Below are positions 43,001 through 51,000 of a stretch of 64,000 bases of DNA, one piece after another; position 1 is the stretch's first letter; every line of letters starts with the position of its first letter. The stretch comes from a virus. The translations under genes were made by a program, and so were the position numbers. A model generated the notes under the pieces. That model was not told where the DNA came from. It saw nothing but the letters and a program-made list of their open reading frames with translations, and did not search any database. The stretch covers positions 38,381-102,380 of the IMG/VR virus record IMGVR_UViG_3300017743_000002, one strand, 5' to 3'.

Positions 43001-43159
43001 TGCATGTGCAATATCACCAGCTAAATAGATAACTGAATTCTCAATGTTATCTTTATCTACGTTGTTTAAGAATTTTTGGAATACTTCTCTATATTCCTTA
43101 TGTCTTTTTAGATTACGAATATGTAAATCCGCTAAATGGTAGATTTTTTCTACTATCAT
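40028..43159 (-). CDS. Mre11-Rad50-type recombination nuclease fused in one chain (gp47-gp46)
   Basis: This 1043-residue protein joins both subunits of the SbcCD/gp47-gp46 complex. Residues 1-330 are the Mre11-like phosphoesterase: D11-L-H13, GD at 48-49, GNHD at 83-86, His154 and GDIH at 187-190. Residues 365-1043 are the Rad50-like ATPase: Walker A GIFAPNASGKSS at 395-406, two long coiled coils around a zinc hook CDIC (717-720), a signature near 955 (SGMERFISGLA), Walker B FLVIDEG (Asp985, Glu986) and a late ISHID. The T4 proteins are separate (339 and 560 residues) and process DNA ends for recombination-dependent replication. The start codon overlaps the primase stop (ATGA). Confidence 0.93.
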   Translation of the reverse strand: MIVEKIYHLADLHIRNLKRHKEYREVFQKFLNNVDKDNIENSVIYLAGDIAHAKTEMSPELIREISWFLTECANRKHTFLITGNHDCNLNNNYRLDVLTPIVENLENDRIHYLKDTGVYPFHNITFVVYSILDNKENWPKAEVVEGENTICLFHGPVNLAQTDIGYTVSSNSFTTDMFEGFDMVMLGDIHKRQTLGSSTIAYAGSMIQQNHGESLEKHGYLLWDVESRTFEEVDLPNDYGFYTLDVNNGVVPTVTNMPKKPRLRVRVSNTDPSQIKKALTKIKKQYKVQEFTVTRMDTLSKQKTGNFDDKLAIGNVRDVEFQNELIKDYLERQYLADDDTIDKIKQINRQINTKLVDDDVTPNIQWVPKQFEFSNMFSYGENNKIRFENTNGIVGIFAPNASGKSSLFDALSFFIFDKTSRTYIAKNILNNRKGNFYCKLHFQIEDVDYFIERRAKLINKGKNLKVDVSFWREDEGGIHSLNGEQRRDTNSIIQQYLGTYEDFVLTTLSLQGNNSLFIDKSQSERKEILAQFMGVDIFDKLYSHAYNENRDNASLIRKFKRDDFTQQLADIQIDLKRAEAEYKLEEVSLTTAKEVVEKHNQKLISLNEKIVKVKSDNYSLEELQNKKSTSETSLTELLSQRDKIQSKIGEFEETQIQLEEKIDSFDEDKIDEGLAEYNEVGYELTLVENNIEKHLIKSESFNERKQHLDSHKYNEDCDICMENSQTILEQKEKVESELETIKSELSDLENKQSELVSKRKELAPFELEYKKLNKLKEDENKVSRDINILINKLSTFETQEIKLNNELLQVTQLIEDYLDNEKQINKNKELRDEIVDVRHKLGKSKQILSNSEADILVLNGSVSSLKNQKKTIEDRIDEVSKLEEQFGLYEYYLNALGKDGVSYELISKALPMIEGEVNNILGQIVEFGLQLEMDGKNVNANIVYDDQKWSLEMCSGMERFISGLAIRIALINVCNLPRPNFLVIDEGFGTLDNENLTSLYMLFAYLKTQFDFVMIISHIDSMRDVVDSLMEIKKVNGFSNIKF

Positions 43160-44094
43160 ATATTATTTAGTTTTGAAAGGATTAAATCATCCCAACCGGT
43201 TTCTTCGGTTTCTTTTAACAAATTATTGATTTTATCAAATCCCAAATCTCCAGCATCACCACCTTCAGGTATAACATTCTTTACCTTTATACCATTTTTG
43301 ATAAAATAGTTTGCATGTTTGGTAGAATCATCTACTGCATCGGAATCTAACAATATGTTGATTTCCTTTACACCCTTCTCTTTAATTTTGTTTTGTAAAC
43401 TTCGAGGTATAAACTTTCCTAAAATAGGAATCACATTTCGTTTAACTGAGAATGAATCAAAAACACCTTCTACTAATGTAATAGGTTCTTTCCAATCGAT
43501 TTGATTATCAAATACAATTACATTCCTACTAACAGGTGGATTCTTATATTTCATCTTCTCATCTTCATAAAAAGAACGAGCAATAAAATAGTTTAATTCA
43601 CCATCTTCATTATAAGATGGAATAATTATTCTACCACTATACAATCCTTCCTCACAATAACCAATGTTATATTTCAAAACCTCATCCATAGAAATACTTC
43701 TTTGTTTGAGATAATGAATTGCTTGATTATAAATCGGATTAATTGATTTAGGTTTTTTAGAAAGTGTTTTGAATTCTTTTGGAAGTCTGAGAACTATCTT
43801 CTCTACTTCTAATTCGTTTCGTTTTGGTTTATACTCACCATATATAGAATGAATTCTTGCTAATTCACTCTTATCAACATTTAGTTTATAAAGTAAGGAT
43901 TGAATACTCCTACCCTTAGAATCACATACCCAACAATGCCAATATTGAGATTCTAAATTTATTTGGAGTTTCTTCTTATGGTGATGACAAAAAGGACAAT
44001 GATGTGCTTGTTCATTTCCTTTCATTGATGTACCAACACCTAATGTAGAATCCAATACGTTTATAACAACTAACTTATTTCTTGCGGAGAGCAT
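43156..44094 (-). CDS. DNA primase (zinc finger + TOPRIM, DnaG/gp61-like)
   Basis: The 312-residue protein starts with a CHC2-type zinc finger (Cys33, Cys36, Cys54, Cys57 in HHCPFCHHH and WHCWVC) and continues to a TOPRIM domain with the acidic residue Glu209 in ITLVEGVFD and the DxD pair Asp250/Asp252 in INILLDSDAVDD, followed by GGDAGD. This is the minimal arrangement for making RNA primers at the replication fork; T4 gp61 is similar in size (342 residues). It lies just upstream of the recombination nuclease and is preceded by a host-type promoter-like site, as expected for an early replication gene. No helicase gene is in the window. Confidence 0.9.
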   Translation of the reverse strand: MLSARNKLVVINVLDSTLGVGTSMKGNEQAHHCPFCHHHKKKLQINLESQYWHCWVCDSKGRSIQSLLYKLNVDKSELARIHSIYGEYKPKRNELEVEKIVLRLPKEFKTLSKKPKSINPIYNQAIHYLKQRSISMDEVLKYNIGYCEEGLYSGRIIIPSYNEDGELNYFIARSFYEDEKMKYKNPPVSRNVIVFDNQIDWKEPITLVEGVFDSFSVKRNVIPILGKFIPRSLQNKIKEKGVKEINILLDSDAVDDSTKHANYFIKNGIKVKNVIPEGGDAGDLGFDKINNLLKETEETGWDDLILSKLNNI

Positions 44095-44109
44095 AAATTA
44101 AATTTTAAG

Positions 44110-44140
44110 TAAATATACGAAAAATTTTTTAATTATCCAA
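44110..44140 (-). promoter_or_regulatory. Host-type promoter-like site before the primase
   Basis: Coding strand: TTG, 20 bases, TATATTTA, beginning 16 bases before the primase ATG. It shares the TTGGATAATTAAAAAATT block with the sites at 44370-44400 and 27932-27962. It overlaps the 3' end of the upstream small gene. Confidence 0.55.
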
Positions 44141-44336
44141 TTTTTGAATTAGAAACTTCGTTTAAAAAATTTCCTAACTTCTTTGTTGCTTCAATAAAAT
44201 CAGTGTCAACTTTTCTATCTTCCATACCCTTTACTAGTTGTTGGATAGATTTTACAGCTACTTTTATTGCATCATCTTTTGCGTTTAACGAATTTTTGTT
44301 TATGCCATATCTTTTGGCTATTTGGTCTAAAGTCAT
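44133..44336 (-). CDS. Small helical protein, 67 aa
   Basis: The 67-residue protein starts MTLDQIAKRYGINKNSLNAK, which has the look of a helix-turn-helix, then a long amphipathic helix. Small proteins with this opening occur in T4-like phages, but I cannot name the family. It is next to replication genes and flanked on both sides by host-type promoter-like sites, so an early regulatory or DNA-binding role is plausible. Confidence 0.55.
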   Translation of the reverse strand: MTLDQIAKRYGINKNSLNAKDDAIKVAVKSIQQLVKGMEDRKVDTDFIEATKKLGNFLNEVSNSKIG

Positions 44337-44369
44337 AATATTATTTTTTATGTATATACAATTTGAGTA

Positions 44370-44400
44370 CTAATATACAAATAATTTTTTAATTATCCAA
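44370..44400 (-). promoter_or_regulatory. Host-type promoter-like site before the 67-aa gene
   Basis: Coding strand: TTG, 20 bases, TATATTAG, 34 bases before the ATG. The first 18 bases (TTGGATAATTAAAAAATT) are identical to the site before the primase. Confidence 0.6.
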
Positions 44401-44853
44401 ATCTTTTTTATAAAATTTTCCTAAAATATTACCATTTAAACAATTTTCATCGGAAAGTACATCATATTTGAACTGATATTGTACTTCATAATAAGATAAG
44501 GATTTTTTTGAATAGCAGAATTGTAATACACTTCTTTTAAACTCATCTTCTTTACCTTCTGAGATTTGTTCTTTAATCCAATCGTTTGATGAGTAGTATT
44601 TCTGCCAGTCAGAAGATTTTCTAACTTTTTTCTTTTTGGGTAGTGAACCTCGTATACCAGCTAACTTTCGTTCTTCTTTAATACGTTGTAATTCCCTTTT
44701 TCCAATTTTTACATTACGAACACTTTGTAAGGATTTCTTACCAATGTAGTATTTGCCAGTTGGAATATGTTCTATTAGATAAACAAATCCTACGGCATTT
44801 TCGGGTATAACATCTTCGGTAACATCGTTACCATTCCATAACCAATTTAGCAT
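44389..44853 (-). CDS. GIY-YIG-like endonuclease family protein
   Basis: The 154-residue protein has GFVYLIEHIPTGKYYIGKK near residues 22-40, the two beta strands of the GIY-YIG nuclease fold (G-F-V-Y and Y-Y-I-G), then a basic helical linker, SDWQKYYSSNDWIKEQI and SVLQFCYSKKSLSYYEVQYQ, whose Glu is the usual metal ligand position. This pattern is common in marine T4-like phage proteins annotated as putative GIY-YIG nucleases; whether it acts as a homing enzyme, a repair nuclease or neither is unknown. It lies between replication and tail modules, with no intron or intein nearby. Confidence 0.65.
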   Translation of the reverse strand: MLNWLWNGNDVTEDVIPENAVGFVYLIEHIPTGKYYIGKKSLQSVRNVKIGKRELQRIKEERKLAGIRGSLPKKKKVRKSSDWQKYYSSNDWIKEQISEGKEDEFKRSVLQFCYSKKSLSYYEVQYQFKYDVLSDENCLNGNILGKFYKKDLDN

Positions 44854-44859
44854 TAAATC

Positions 44860-45066
44860 TTATTTAAATGTATCAGAGTAAGGTTTTCCTGGTTTGAATC
44901 CTGCACTACCTTGTCCTAACTTTCCACCACCAGCTTTTTCGATAGCCTTCTGGTCTTTAGATAAATCCAATCCACCATCTGCTTCTAATTTAGTTTTATC
45001 TCCACCTTTAAGGTTTGCCTTTGATTGAGCAGGTGCGTTATTTTTTAATCTTTCTTCTAAAGTCAT
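44860..45066 (-). CDS. Small basic hydrophilic protein, 68 aa
   Basis: An unrecognised 68-residue, Lys/Gly-rich, probably disordered protein (MTLEERLKNNAPAQSKANLK, ending in FKPGKPYSDTFK). Its first residues resemble the start of the nearby 67-residue protein only in the MTLxE/Q beginning. It is preceded by a TATTTATA element 21 bases upstream and lies at the border between the tail and replication modules. Confidence 0.45.
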   Translation of the reverse strand: MTLEERLKNNAPAQSKANLKGGDKTKLEADGGLDLSKDQKAIEKAGGGKLGQGSAGFKPGKPYSDTFK

Positions 45067-45086
45067 AATTGTGTTCCTTTATATAT

Positions 45087-45094
45087 TATAAATA
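45087..45094 (-). promoter_or_regulatory. Candidate late promoter element upstream of 45066
   Basis: TATTTATA on the coding strand, 21 bases before the ATG of the 68-residue protein. Confidence 0.4.
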
Positions 45095-45099
45095 TAACC

Positions 45100-46038
45100 C
45101 TATGTATCAAAACGAACTATGAAGTTCACTGGATAATCGGGTAATGATTTAATTGGTTGAGGTAACTTTGCTACACCCACCATATTGTTATCATTATCAT
45201 ATAAACCTATTGTTGTAATAAATGGTGCTAAATAAGAACCTGTTTGGTCAGTTGAACCACTTACTTCATAATCATCAAAACTTCCTACACTTACACCATC
45301 TATTGATGATACGATAGGATGTGATTTTCCTTTTACATATTTAGAACCTGGTTGATAAAATGATTGAGAAACATATTCTTGGTCTATCAATCTACTACCT
45401 GGCTTTGTAATACTAATAGTATTTTTTACACCACCAACTTCATGCACTGCCGTTGGGTTTTGTGATACGTTAAATTCGTTTTCATTTACTGATAGGAATA
45501 TTTCATTTTCGTAAATAGTCATTGTAGACCTATATGAAATATCAAAAGTTGTTAAAGATGTATTATCAACAATACCATCAGTTAAAACTATTAACCCCCT
45601 ATCGTAAAAAATATTTCCTTTTATATTAGATGCAGAATCTATTAGATTAGAATTACCATCATCTGTTAAATCAATTGTACCATATTCAACTTGTAATGAA
45701 CCTATCTTAACCCCCTCACCAAAATATTGTTGTGGAATTGAAAGTACTCCTATTGTATCACCAATAACTCTTTCATTAGTTGATGCATATGATTCTCTTT
45801 TCCCAACCTCCGTTAAAATAGATGATGTAGCTGGGTTTAGGTAGAATTGTGCTTTTACCGAATCATATAAAGTTCTTTTAGAGATTCCATTTGAATTTTT
45901 TACATCAGTATTCACATCATACAAGTCCGTTTGATTCGTACCATATAATGGTGTAATATCATCCTCATCCAAAGTCCATTCTTTATAAACTTTGAAAGGT
46001 CTTACTACAATATCCGATTTTGGAATTTCTTTTAGCAT
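45100..46038 (-). CDS. Virion structural protein, paralogue of 46119-47315
   Basis: The 312-residue protein is beta-rich with Gly/Ser/Asn-rich loops. Its later half matches the neighbouring 398-residue protein: IFLSVNENEFNVSQNPT here versus FFVRATNREFNYSNNPT, and the C-terminal ITTIGLYDNDNNMVGVAKLP versus ITTVGLLNDANELIAVAKTS. The two are therefore paralogues. Similar proteins are found in tail regions of marine T4-like phages. It follows an intrinsic terminator and a TATTTATA element, so it may be expressed separately from its paralogue. Exact position in the virion is unknown. Confidence 0.7.
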   Translation of the reverse strand: MLKEIPKSDIVVRPFKVYKEWTLDEDDITPLYGTNQTDLYDVNTDVKNSNGISKRTLYDSVKAQFYLNPATSSILTEVGKRESYASTNERVIGDTIGVLSIPQQYFGEGVKIGSLQVEYGTIDLTDDGNSNLIDSASNIKGNIFYDRGLIVLTDGIVDNTSLTTFDISYRSTMTIYENEIFLSVNENEFNVSQNPTAVHEVGGVKNTISITKPGSRLIDQEYVSQSFYQPGSKYVKGKSHPIVSSIDGVSVGSFDDYEVSGSTDQTGSYLAPFITTIGLYDNDNNMVGVAKLPQPIKSLPDYPVNFIVRFDT

Positions 46039-46053
46039 ACAGAAATACTTTTA

Positions 46054-46061
46054 TATAAATA
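46054..46061 (-). promoter_or_regulatory. Candidate late promoter element upstream of 46038
   Basis: TATTTATA on the coding strand, 16 bases before the start codon, in the short gap after the terminator hairpin. A second copy at 46098-46105 lies before the terminator. Confidence 0.35.
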
Positions 46062-46070
46062 TTAAGAAAC

Positions 46071-46095
46071 AAAAAACCCCACATTTAGTGGGGTT
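46071..46095 (-). terminator. Intrinsic terminator after the 398-aa structural gene
   Basis: An eight-pair stem (AACCCCAC / GTGGGGTT, arms 46075-46082 and 46088-46095) with a five-base loop is followed in the minus direction by a run of six U residues. It ends the transcript of the 46119-47315 gene; the only comparable terminator in the window follows the major capsid gene. Confidence 0.88.
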
Positions 46096-46118
46096 CTTAT
46101 AAATATAAGTCTATTTGA

Positions 46119-47315
46119 TTAGAATGAAAGTTTAACTTTAATTAGAACTTCCTTATCAAATGATTTTTCAATAGGTTGTGAAGTTTTTGCTACTGCAATC
46201 AATTCATTTGCATCGTTCAATAAACCAACCGTTGTAATATAAACTTTCGGGTCAGTTTCAAATGATGTTTCTGCAAACGTTCCGTTAGCATTTACATACG
46301 TTGGATTGTTTGAGTAGTTAAATTCTCTATTCGTTGCTCTTACGAAGAAGTGTCTTGTAGATACATTTTCAGTTCTTCTTGCTTGGAAATCAGCACCTAA
46401 ATCAATTGAGTTATATAATAACTTATGATTTTCTTCCTCAACCGTTACTAATAGTGAACCTGATACATTACCTTGTCCATCAATATCTCCAACAGTTTCT
46501 CCAATTGCATCTGGGTTAAGAACTATAATTCCTTTATCAGGGTAAAATAATCCAAATCCTTTATCATCCGATGAAGTTGTACTATTAATAATTGCTGCGC
46601 TTTCAGTACCTAAGTTAAGTGAACCACTTACTACTTTAAATACTCTACCAGCTTTTCCTAAAGTATCTCCAAACTTCTTACCACTATCATCAATGAATTG
46701 ATACAATCCTTTAGAACCTGATAGATTTAATGACCAGTTTCCTGGATCCATTTTTTCTCTATATCTAGCTCTATTGATGTTAACAGCGTAAATAGCATTT
46801 GAATCAGCTGCTATACCAGCTCCATTCTCAAAAGAGAACTTAGAATCAGTTGGGTCTAAAAGAACTGATTTGTACTGAGCGTAAGTTGCTTTTGAAGCAA
46901 GTAGTGCATCATCTGAGTTTTGTAATGATACCGAACCACTTCCGTTTACGTGTCCGTATGCTACACCAAACTGAACTTCTGCTGAAGTATCAGATGCTGG
47001 GTTAGCGTTATATACATTGTAGTAATAATCACCACTGGTAGCTGCTACCTGAGTTGATGAGGTGAATGCTGCAGTTAAAGAACCAGTATCACCAGTCCAT
47101 AAACCAGTTGTTACTACTTCTACTTTTGCATTTACTTTATCAAATTCACCAAATCTTTTATAGATACCAGATGATACTCCGGTTGTTGATGAAATTTGTT
47201 GTCCTGCAGGAAGTGCTGAATTTAAAAGGGCTACAACATCACTACTGTCGATTGTTCCGCCACTAGCTAAATCTTGTAGTTGAGCGGTTATGTCTGCGTT
47301 ATTTATAATTGCCAT
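46119..47315 (-). CDS. Virion structural protein, probably abundant
   Basis: This 398-residue protein is Ser/Gly/Ala-rich and beta-structured: MAIINNADITAQLQDLASGG at the start, YREKMDPGNWSLNLSGSKGL around residues 190-210, and a C-terminal block shared with the paralogue at 45100-46038. It is not a recognisable tail sheath or tube protein, but proteins of this kind occur in marine T4-like tail modules. An intrinsic terminator directly after it suggests high, independent expression as for the capsid gene, so it may be a major tail or decoration component. Confidence 0.7.
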   Translation of the reverse strand: MAIINNADITAQLQDLASGGTIDSSDVVALLNSALPAGQQISSTTGVSSGIYKRFGEFDKVNAKVEVVTTGLWTGDTGSLTAAFTSSTQVAATSGDYYYNVYNANPASDTSAEVQFGVAYGHVNGSGSVSLQNSDDALLASKATYAQYKSVLLDPTDSKFSFENGAGIAADSNAIYAVNINRARYREKMDPGNWSLNLSGSKGLYQFIDDSGKKFGDTLGKAGRVFKVVSGSLNLGTESAAIINSTTSSDDKGFGLFYPDKGIIVLNPDAIGETVGDIDGQGNVSGSLLVTVEEENHKLLYNSIDLGADFQARRTENVSTRHFFVRATNREFNYSNNPTYVNANGTFAETSFETDPKVYITTVGLLNDANELIAVAKTSQPIEKSFDKEVLIKVKLSF

Positions 47316-47330
47316 ATCTAATATCCTTTA

Positions 47331-47963
47331 TTAATTGTTGCTTCTATAAGTTACAGTTACAGGAATAGTTTGTGAACCACCTGTTTCATTTCCATATACC
47401 GTTATTGTAGAAGAAACATTAGATGTTAACGCTGGATTAGGAGTAAATGTAAATGCTAAACCACTAACAACTTGTGCCGTAGTTGTGATTTCCTCTCCCA
47501 AGAAAACAGGAACCGAACCGGCTGCTGTTGCTCCTTGCGTTACTGCTAATGTACCAGCTCTCTGGTCTGCTAATACAACAGTGTATCCAGCATTTGTATT
47601 TCCTTGCGGTGAAGTTGTTGGTGAGAGAGCAACTTGCCCCTCATCTTGAAAAACTCCTACACCTCCAGTAATACCCAATGCTACCACTGGAATCTGAGTT
47701 GTACCTTTTGGTAATGTAACTATCTTGTATCTTAATACTTGAGTTTCGTCTGGACTAGCTTCCAGAATTGGTATCGCCTTAATTGCCGAATCATAATACG
47801 CTGAACCCTTTGGGTGCGCTGGTTCGTACAATGTATAATCAATCTCATCATCTCCTAATGCGAATTTGGAAATGCCGAGAGCTTGACCAGATGCCAACTT
47901 CTGTCTACCTTTTTTGGTTAGGATGGCATCGACTGTAATTGATGTATTGTCTAAATATCCCAT
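47331..47963 (-). CDS. Virion structural protein with Ig-like C-terminus
   Basis: The 210-residue protein starts MGYLDNTSITVDAILTKKGR, then SKFALGDDEIDYTLYEPAHP, a pattern well represented among structural proteins of marine T4-like phages. The C-terminal 80 residues are Thr/Val/Gly-rich and alternate like a beta sandwich (SSTITVYGNETGGSQTIPVT). It is first in a three-gene run ending at the terminator. A position in the tail or baseplate is inferred from neighbours. A one-mismatch TATTTATT element lies about 40 bases upstream. Confidence 0.7.
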   Translation of the reverse strand: MGYLDNTSITVDAILTKKGRQKLASGQALGISKFALGDDEIDYTLYEPAHPKGSAYYDSAIKAIPILEASPDETQVLRYKIVTLPKGTTQIPVVALGITGGVGVFQDEGQVALSPTTSPQGNTNAGYTVVLADQRAGTLAVTQGATAAGSVPVFLGEEITTTAQVVSGLAFTFTPNPALTSNVSSTITVYGNETGGSQTIPVTVTYRSNN

Positions 47964-48027
47964 AATTTGTTTTAATTTGCCCTTTTGTTTATTATGTACT
48001 AATAAATATAACTATTTTAAAATTTAA

Positions 48028-51000
48028 TTAATCTACCTCTAAGATTGGTTCTCCACTTCCTCTACCAGTATCCGCAACTCTTAAAATGTTTGGATTAGTA
48101 GTAAATATTTCAACAGGTGATAACCCATCTGGGGTTGTATCAGCTGATTGTTTTGAACCTTCAAAGAATGAATTCTTCAATCCTTGTGATAAATTATTTT
48201 TGAATCTATAATGGGTTGGGAAATATCCATTTAATGGAATAACTTCAGTTATTTCATTCCCAACCGATGGTGGTGTTGAACCAATCGGAAGTATAGTAAC
48301 TTTACTTCTTGTTCTAATTACATCTTGCAATTCATATTCAACTTGTTCGTTATTTGAAGTTGCAGGGTATCCTTTGGTTTGAACACTAATTTTTTCTATG
48401 TACTCTTCTTTAGTTTTAAATATTAACTTTCTGGATGAAGTTACATTTCCTCTATAATCAATTGTATTTAATGAACCAGTTCCAGCTATTGGTGCGTATA
48501 ATCCAAATCCAGCATTTGATAATGAATTCGGGTCCATACCAACCTGTTGGAATGAATCACCCTCTACTAATGCTTCTAGTTTAGAACCATCAGGTACAAT
48601 TATTTCACTAAGATACGTTGGATAGTTTCCAACTAAGTTTGTATCCTCATCTACATCTATTGATGAATCATATTGTGGGTTGGTAGATGTTAATACTATT
48701 TCTTCCTCTTCATTAATAATTGCATCGTAGTTATCATATTGATGTGAAAGGTTTGCATCCTTTTCTACATCCAATGTTACACTAAATTGATTATTATCTC
48801 CAACTAAGTTTGTAGTTTCATCTACATCTATTGTAATATCTATACCTCGATTTACTGATTTTGGTTGTTTCCACTTAGTTTTACTTCTTTCTAAATAATG
48901 TGGTTCAATTAATAAACCTTTAGAAACCTTTGCTCTAGCAGGAACTAAATCTTCTAATACATCGAATAAAGATTTATCAATGTATCTGATTAATCTGATA
49001 TATTCGTAGATATCTCTATTTAATCTTTGGAAGTAATAATCTCTTACATCTTTTAATTCAGTATATTCATCTTTGTATTCATCAGCAGGTGCTCCAATAT
49101 AATTATCTATATTAAAGTTACCAAGTGATTTGATAATATCCATATTCAACTCTTTAATTGGTGAGAAGAATAATCCTAATCTAGATGAATCAATTGGTGC
49201 TCTATCTAATGATTTTTTAGTTGCCCTTACTTTGTATGATAAATCACTAACTAATGTTTGAGATTCAAATCTAATTTTATCAGCTTGATTAAATCCTAAT
49301 GAAGGAACCTGAGCCGTTACACTTCTTTCATATACCTCATAATTATAAGGATATGTGGATTGATTACTGAATCCAAATAGGGATGCCGATGGTAAATCAT
49401 ATTCACTACTAATAGCAACATTTAATATAGAAGAATCTACAAATCTATTCTTTGGATATTCAAAGTCAAATCTAACTAACATATCTTCAGATGAAGCAGT
49501 ATAGTTATTTCCTACGATTGAATCAGGCTGTTTTGTATGAGTTGTAATAATATTATCATCCAATGAATCTTTCCAAATTCTAAACTCATCTAAACTAATA
49601 TAAGATGAACTACCAACTAATAAAGTATCAAACGAATCCCATTGTAGTGATTCACTAATTATTGATGATGTATAATCATTTATTATTAATCTATTGTTTA
49701 AAGATTCTTTTACATACAAACCTAAAGATGCTGATGAGTTTGTATCCAATTCATTAGTTAATGCTATTGTTTTATAATTTTCATCAAATAATTTTATTTC
49801 GGATGATTCGATTTCATAGGTATTTGAACTTGATGATACAAATACTTTAATTTTACCAAATGAACCTGTTGTTTGTGTTGCTTCTAATTCAAAGAACGTA
49901 GTTACACCATCCCAACCTTTAACTAAATGTTGATTTCCAGTTGAATTGAATTTAACATTCATTTCAATAGTTTCTAAAGAATCAGATATTTCAGTTTCTT
50001 TCCATGGAAGTGTAATGTATTGGCCTCCTTCAAATTTTAAAGCAGATGTTCTATCTTCAAAGGTAAATGGTTGTGTACCCCCATCAGTTGGGTCAGTTGG
50101 TCCTCCAAACTCCATAATTGTAAGGAGTGATTGTGGAACACCATAACAAGCCATTACTGCCTTTAGTGAACGAGAAGTACCTTTATGTTTTAGTAAATAA
50201 GGTAAGTTATTAAGTATCCTTCTCCAAATTTCTTCGTTTGCAGATTTAAGTGATTGTTGATATTTTTGAGTACCATCTTTATGTTGTCCTAATGCGTATT
50301 CCCAAAGGAACTGAGAATCATAAGCTTTTTTACCATCCCATCCTAAAGATTCTAACATCGTAGAAACTAATTCATTTGAAAAACCTTTATTTGATTTATG
50401 TTTTGGATTTCTTAATTCATTCAATGTATTTATGTATGCCCAAATAACATCGAAATGATGTCCTAACATATCCATAAACAACATAAAGTCCTCATTCTGA
50501 TAATCTTCCGTAATAAATTCTGGTAGATTATTATTCATATAATCAACATTGTTTCTATCAAATATTGCTCCAGCATTTACAGCTCCATTATACCAAGAAA
50601 TAGCAGTTGAATCAGTTGTTGCTACGATTGAATTACCAACTTTTGGATATGCTAAATCATCGGTTGATGTATATAAGAAGTTTTCAAATCCATCAAATGA
50701 GCCAATTAAATTGTTAATGTTGTTTAATTGTTTGTTAGCTTGAATAGTGGTTATAGCAGTTACAACAGTTCCATCTAATTGTATATTATCATCATCTTCA
50801 GATATGATAACATAACCATCTTGCCCAGCACCTTCTGCTAAAACATATCCTAATTCAATATCAGTAGTTGTAAGTTCGGTATATTTAGATTGATACGATT
50901 CTAATAGTTCTATCTTATACCAAAAGTTTTTAATTCTTTCTTCAGCTGAACCAAAGTGTATATAGTTTTGGAAAGTGTAATCAGAACCTGTTACATACTC

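Noticed and set aside
44389-44853. Homing endonuclease of an intron or intein
   Set aside because: No interrupted gene is adjacent; only the GIY-YIG-like fold is supported.
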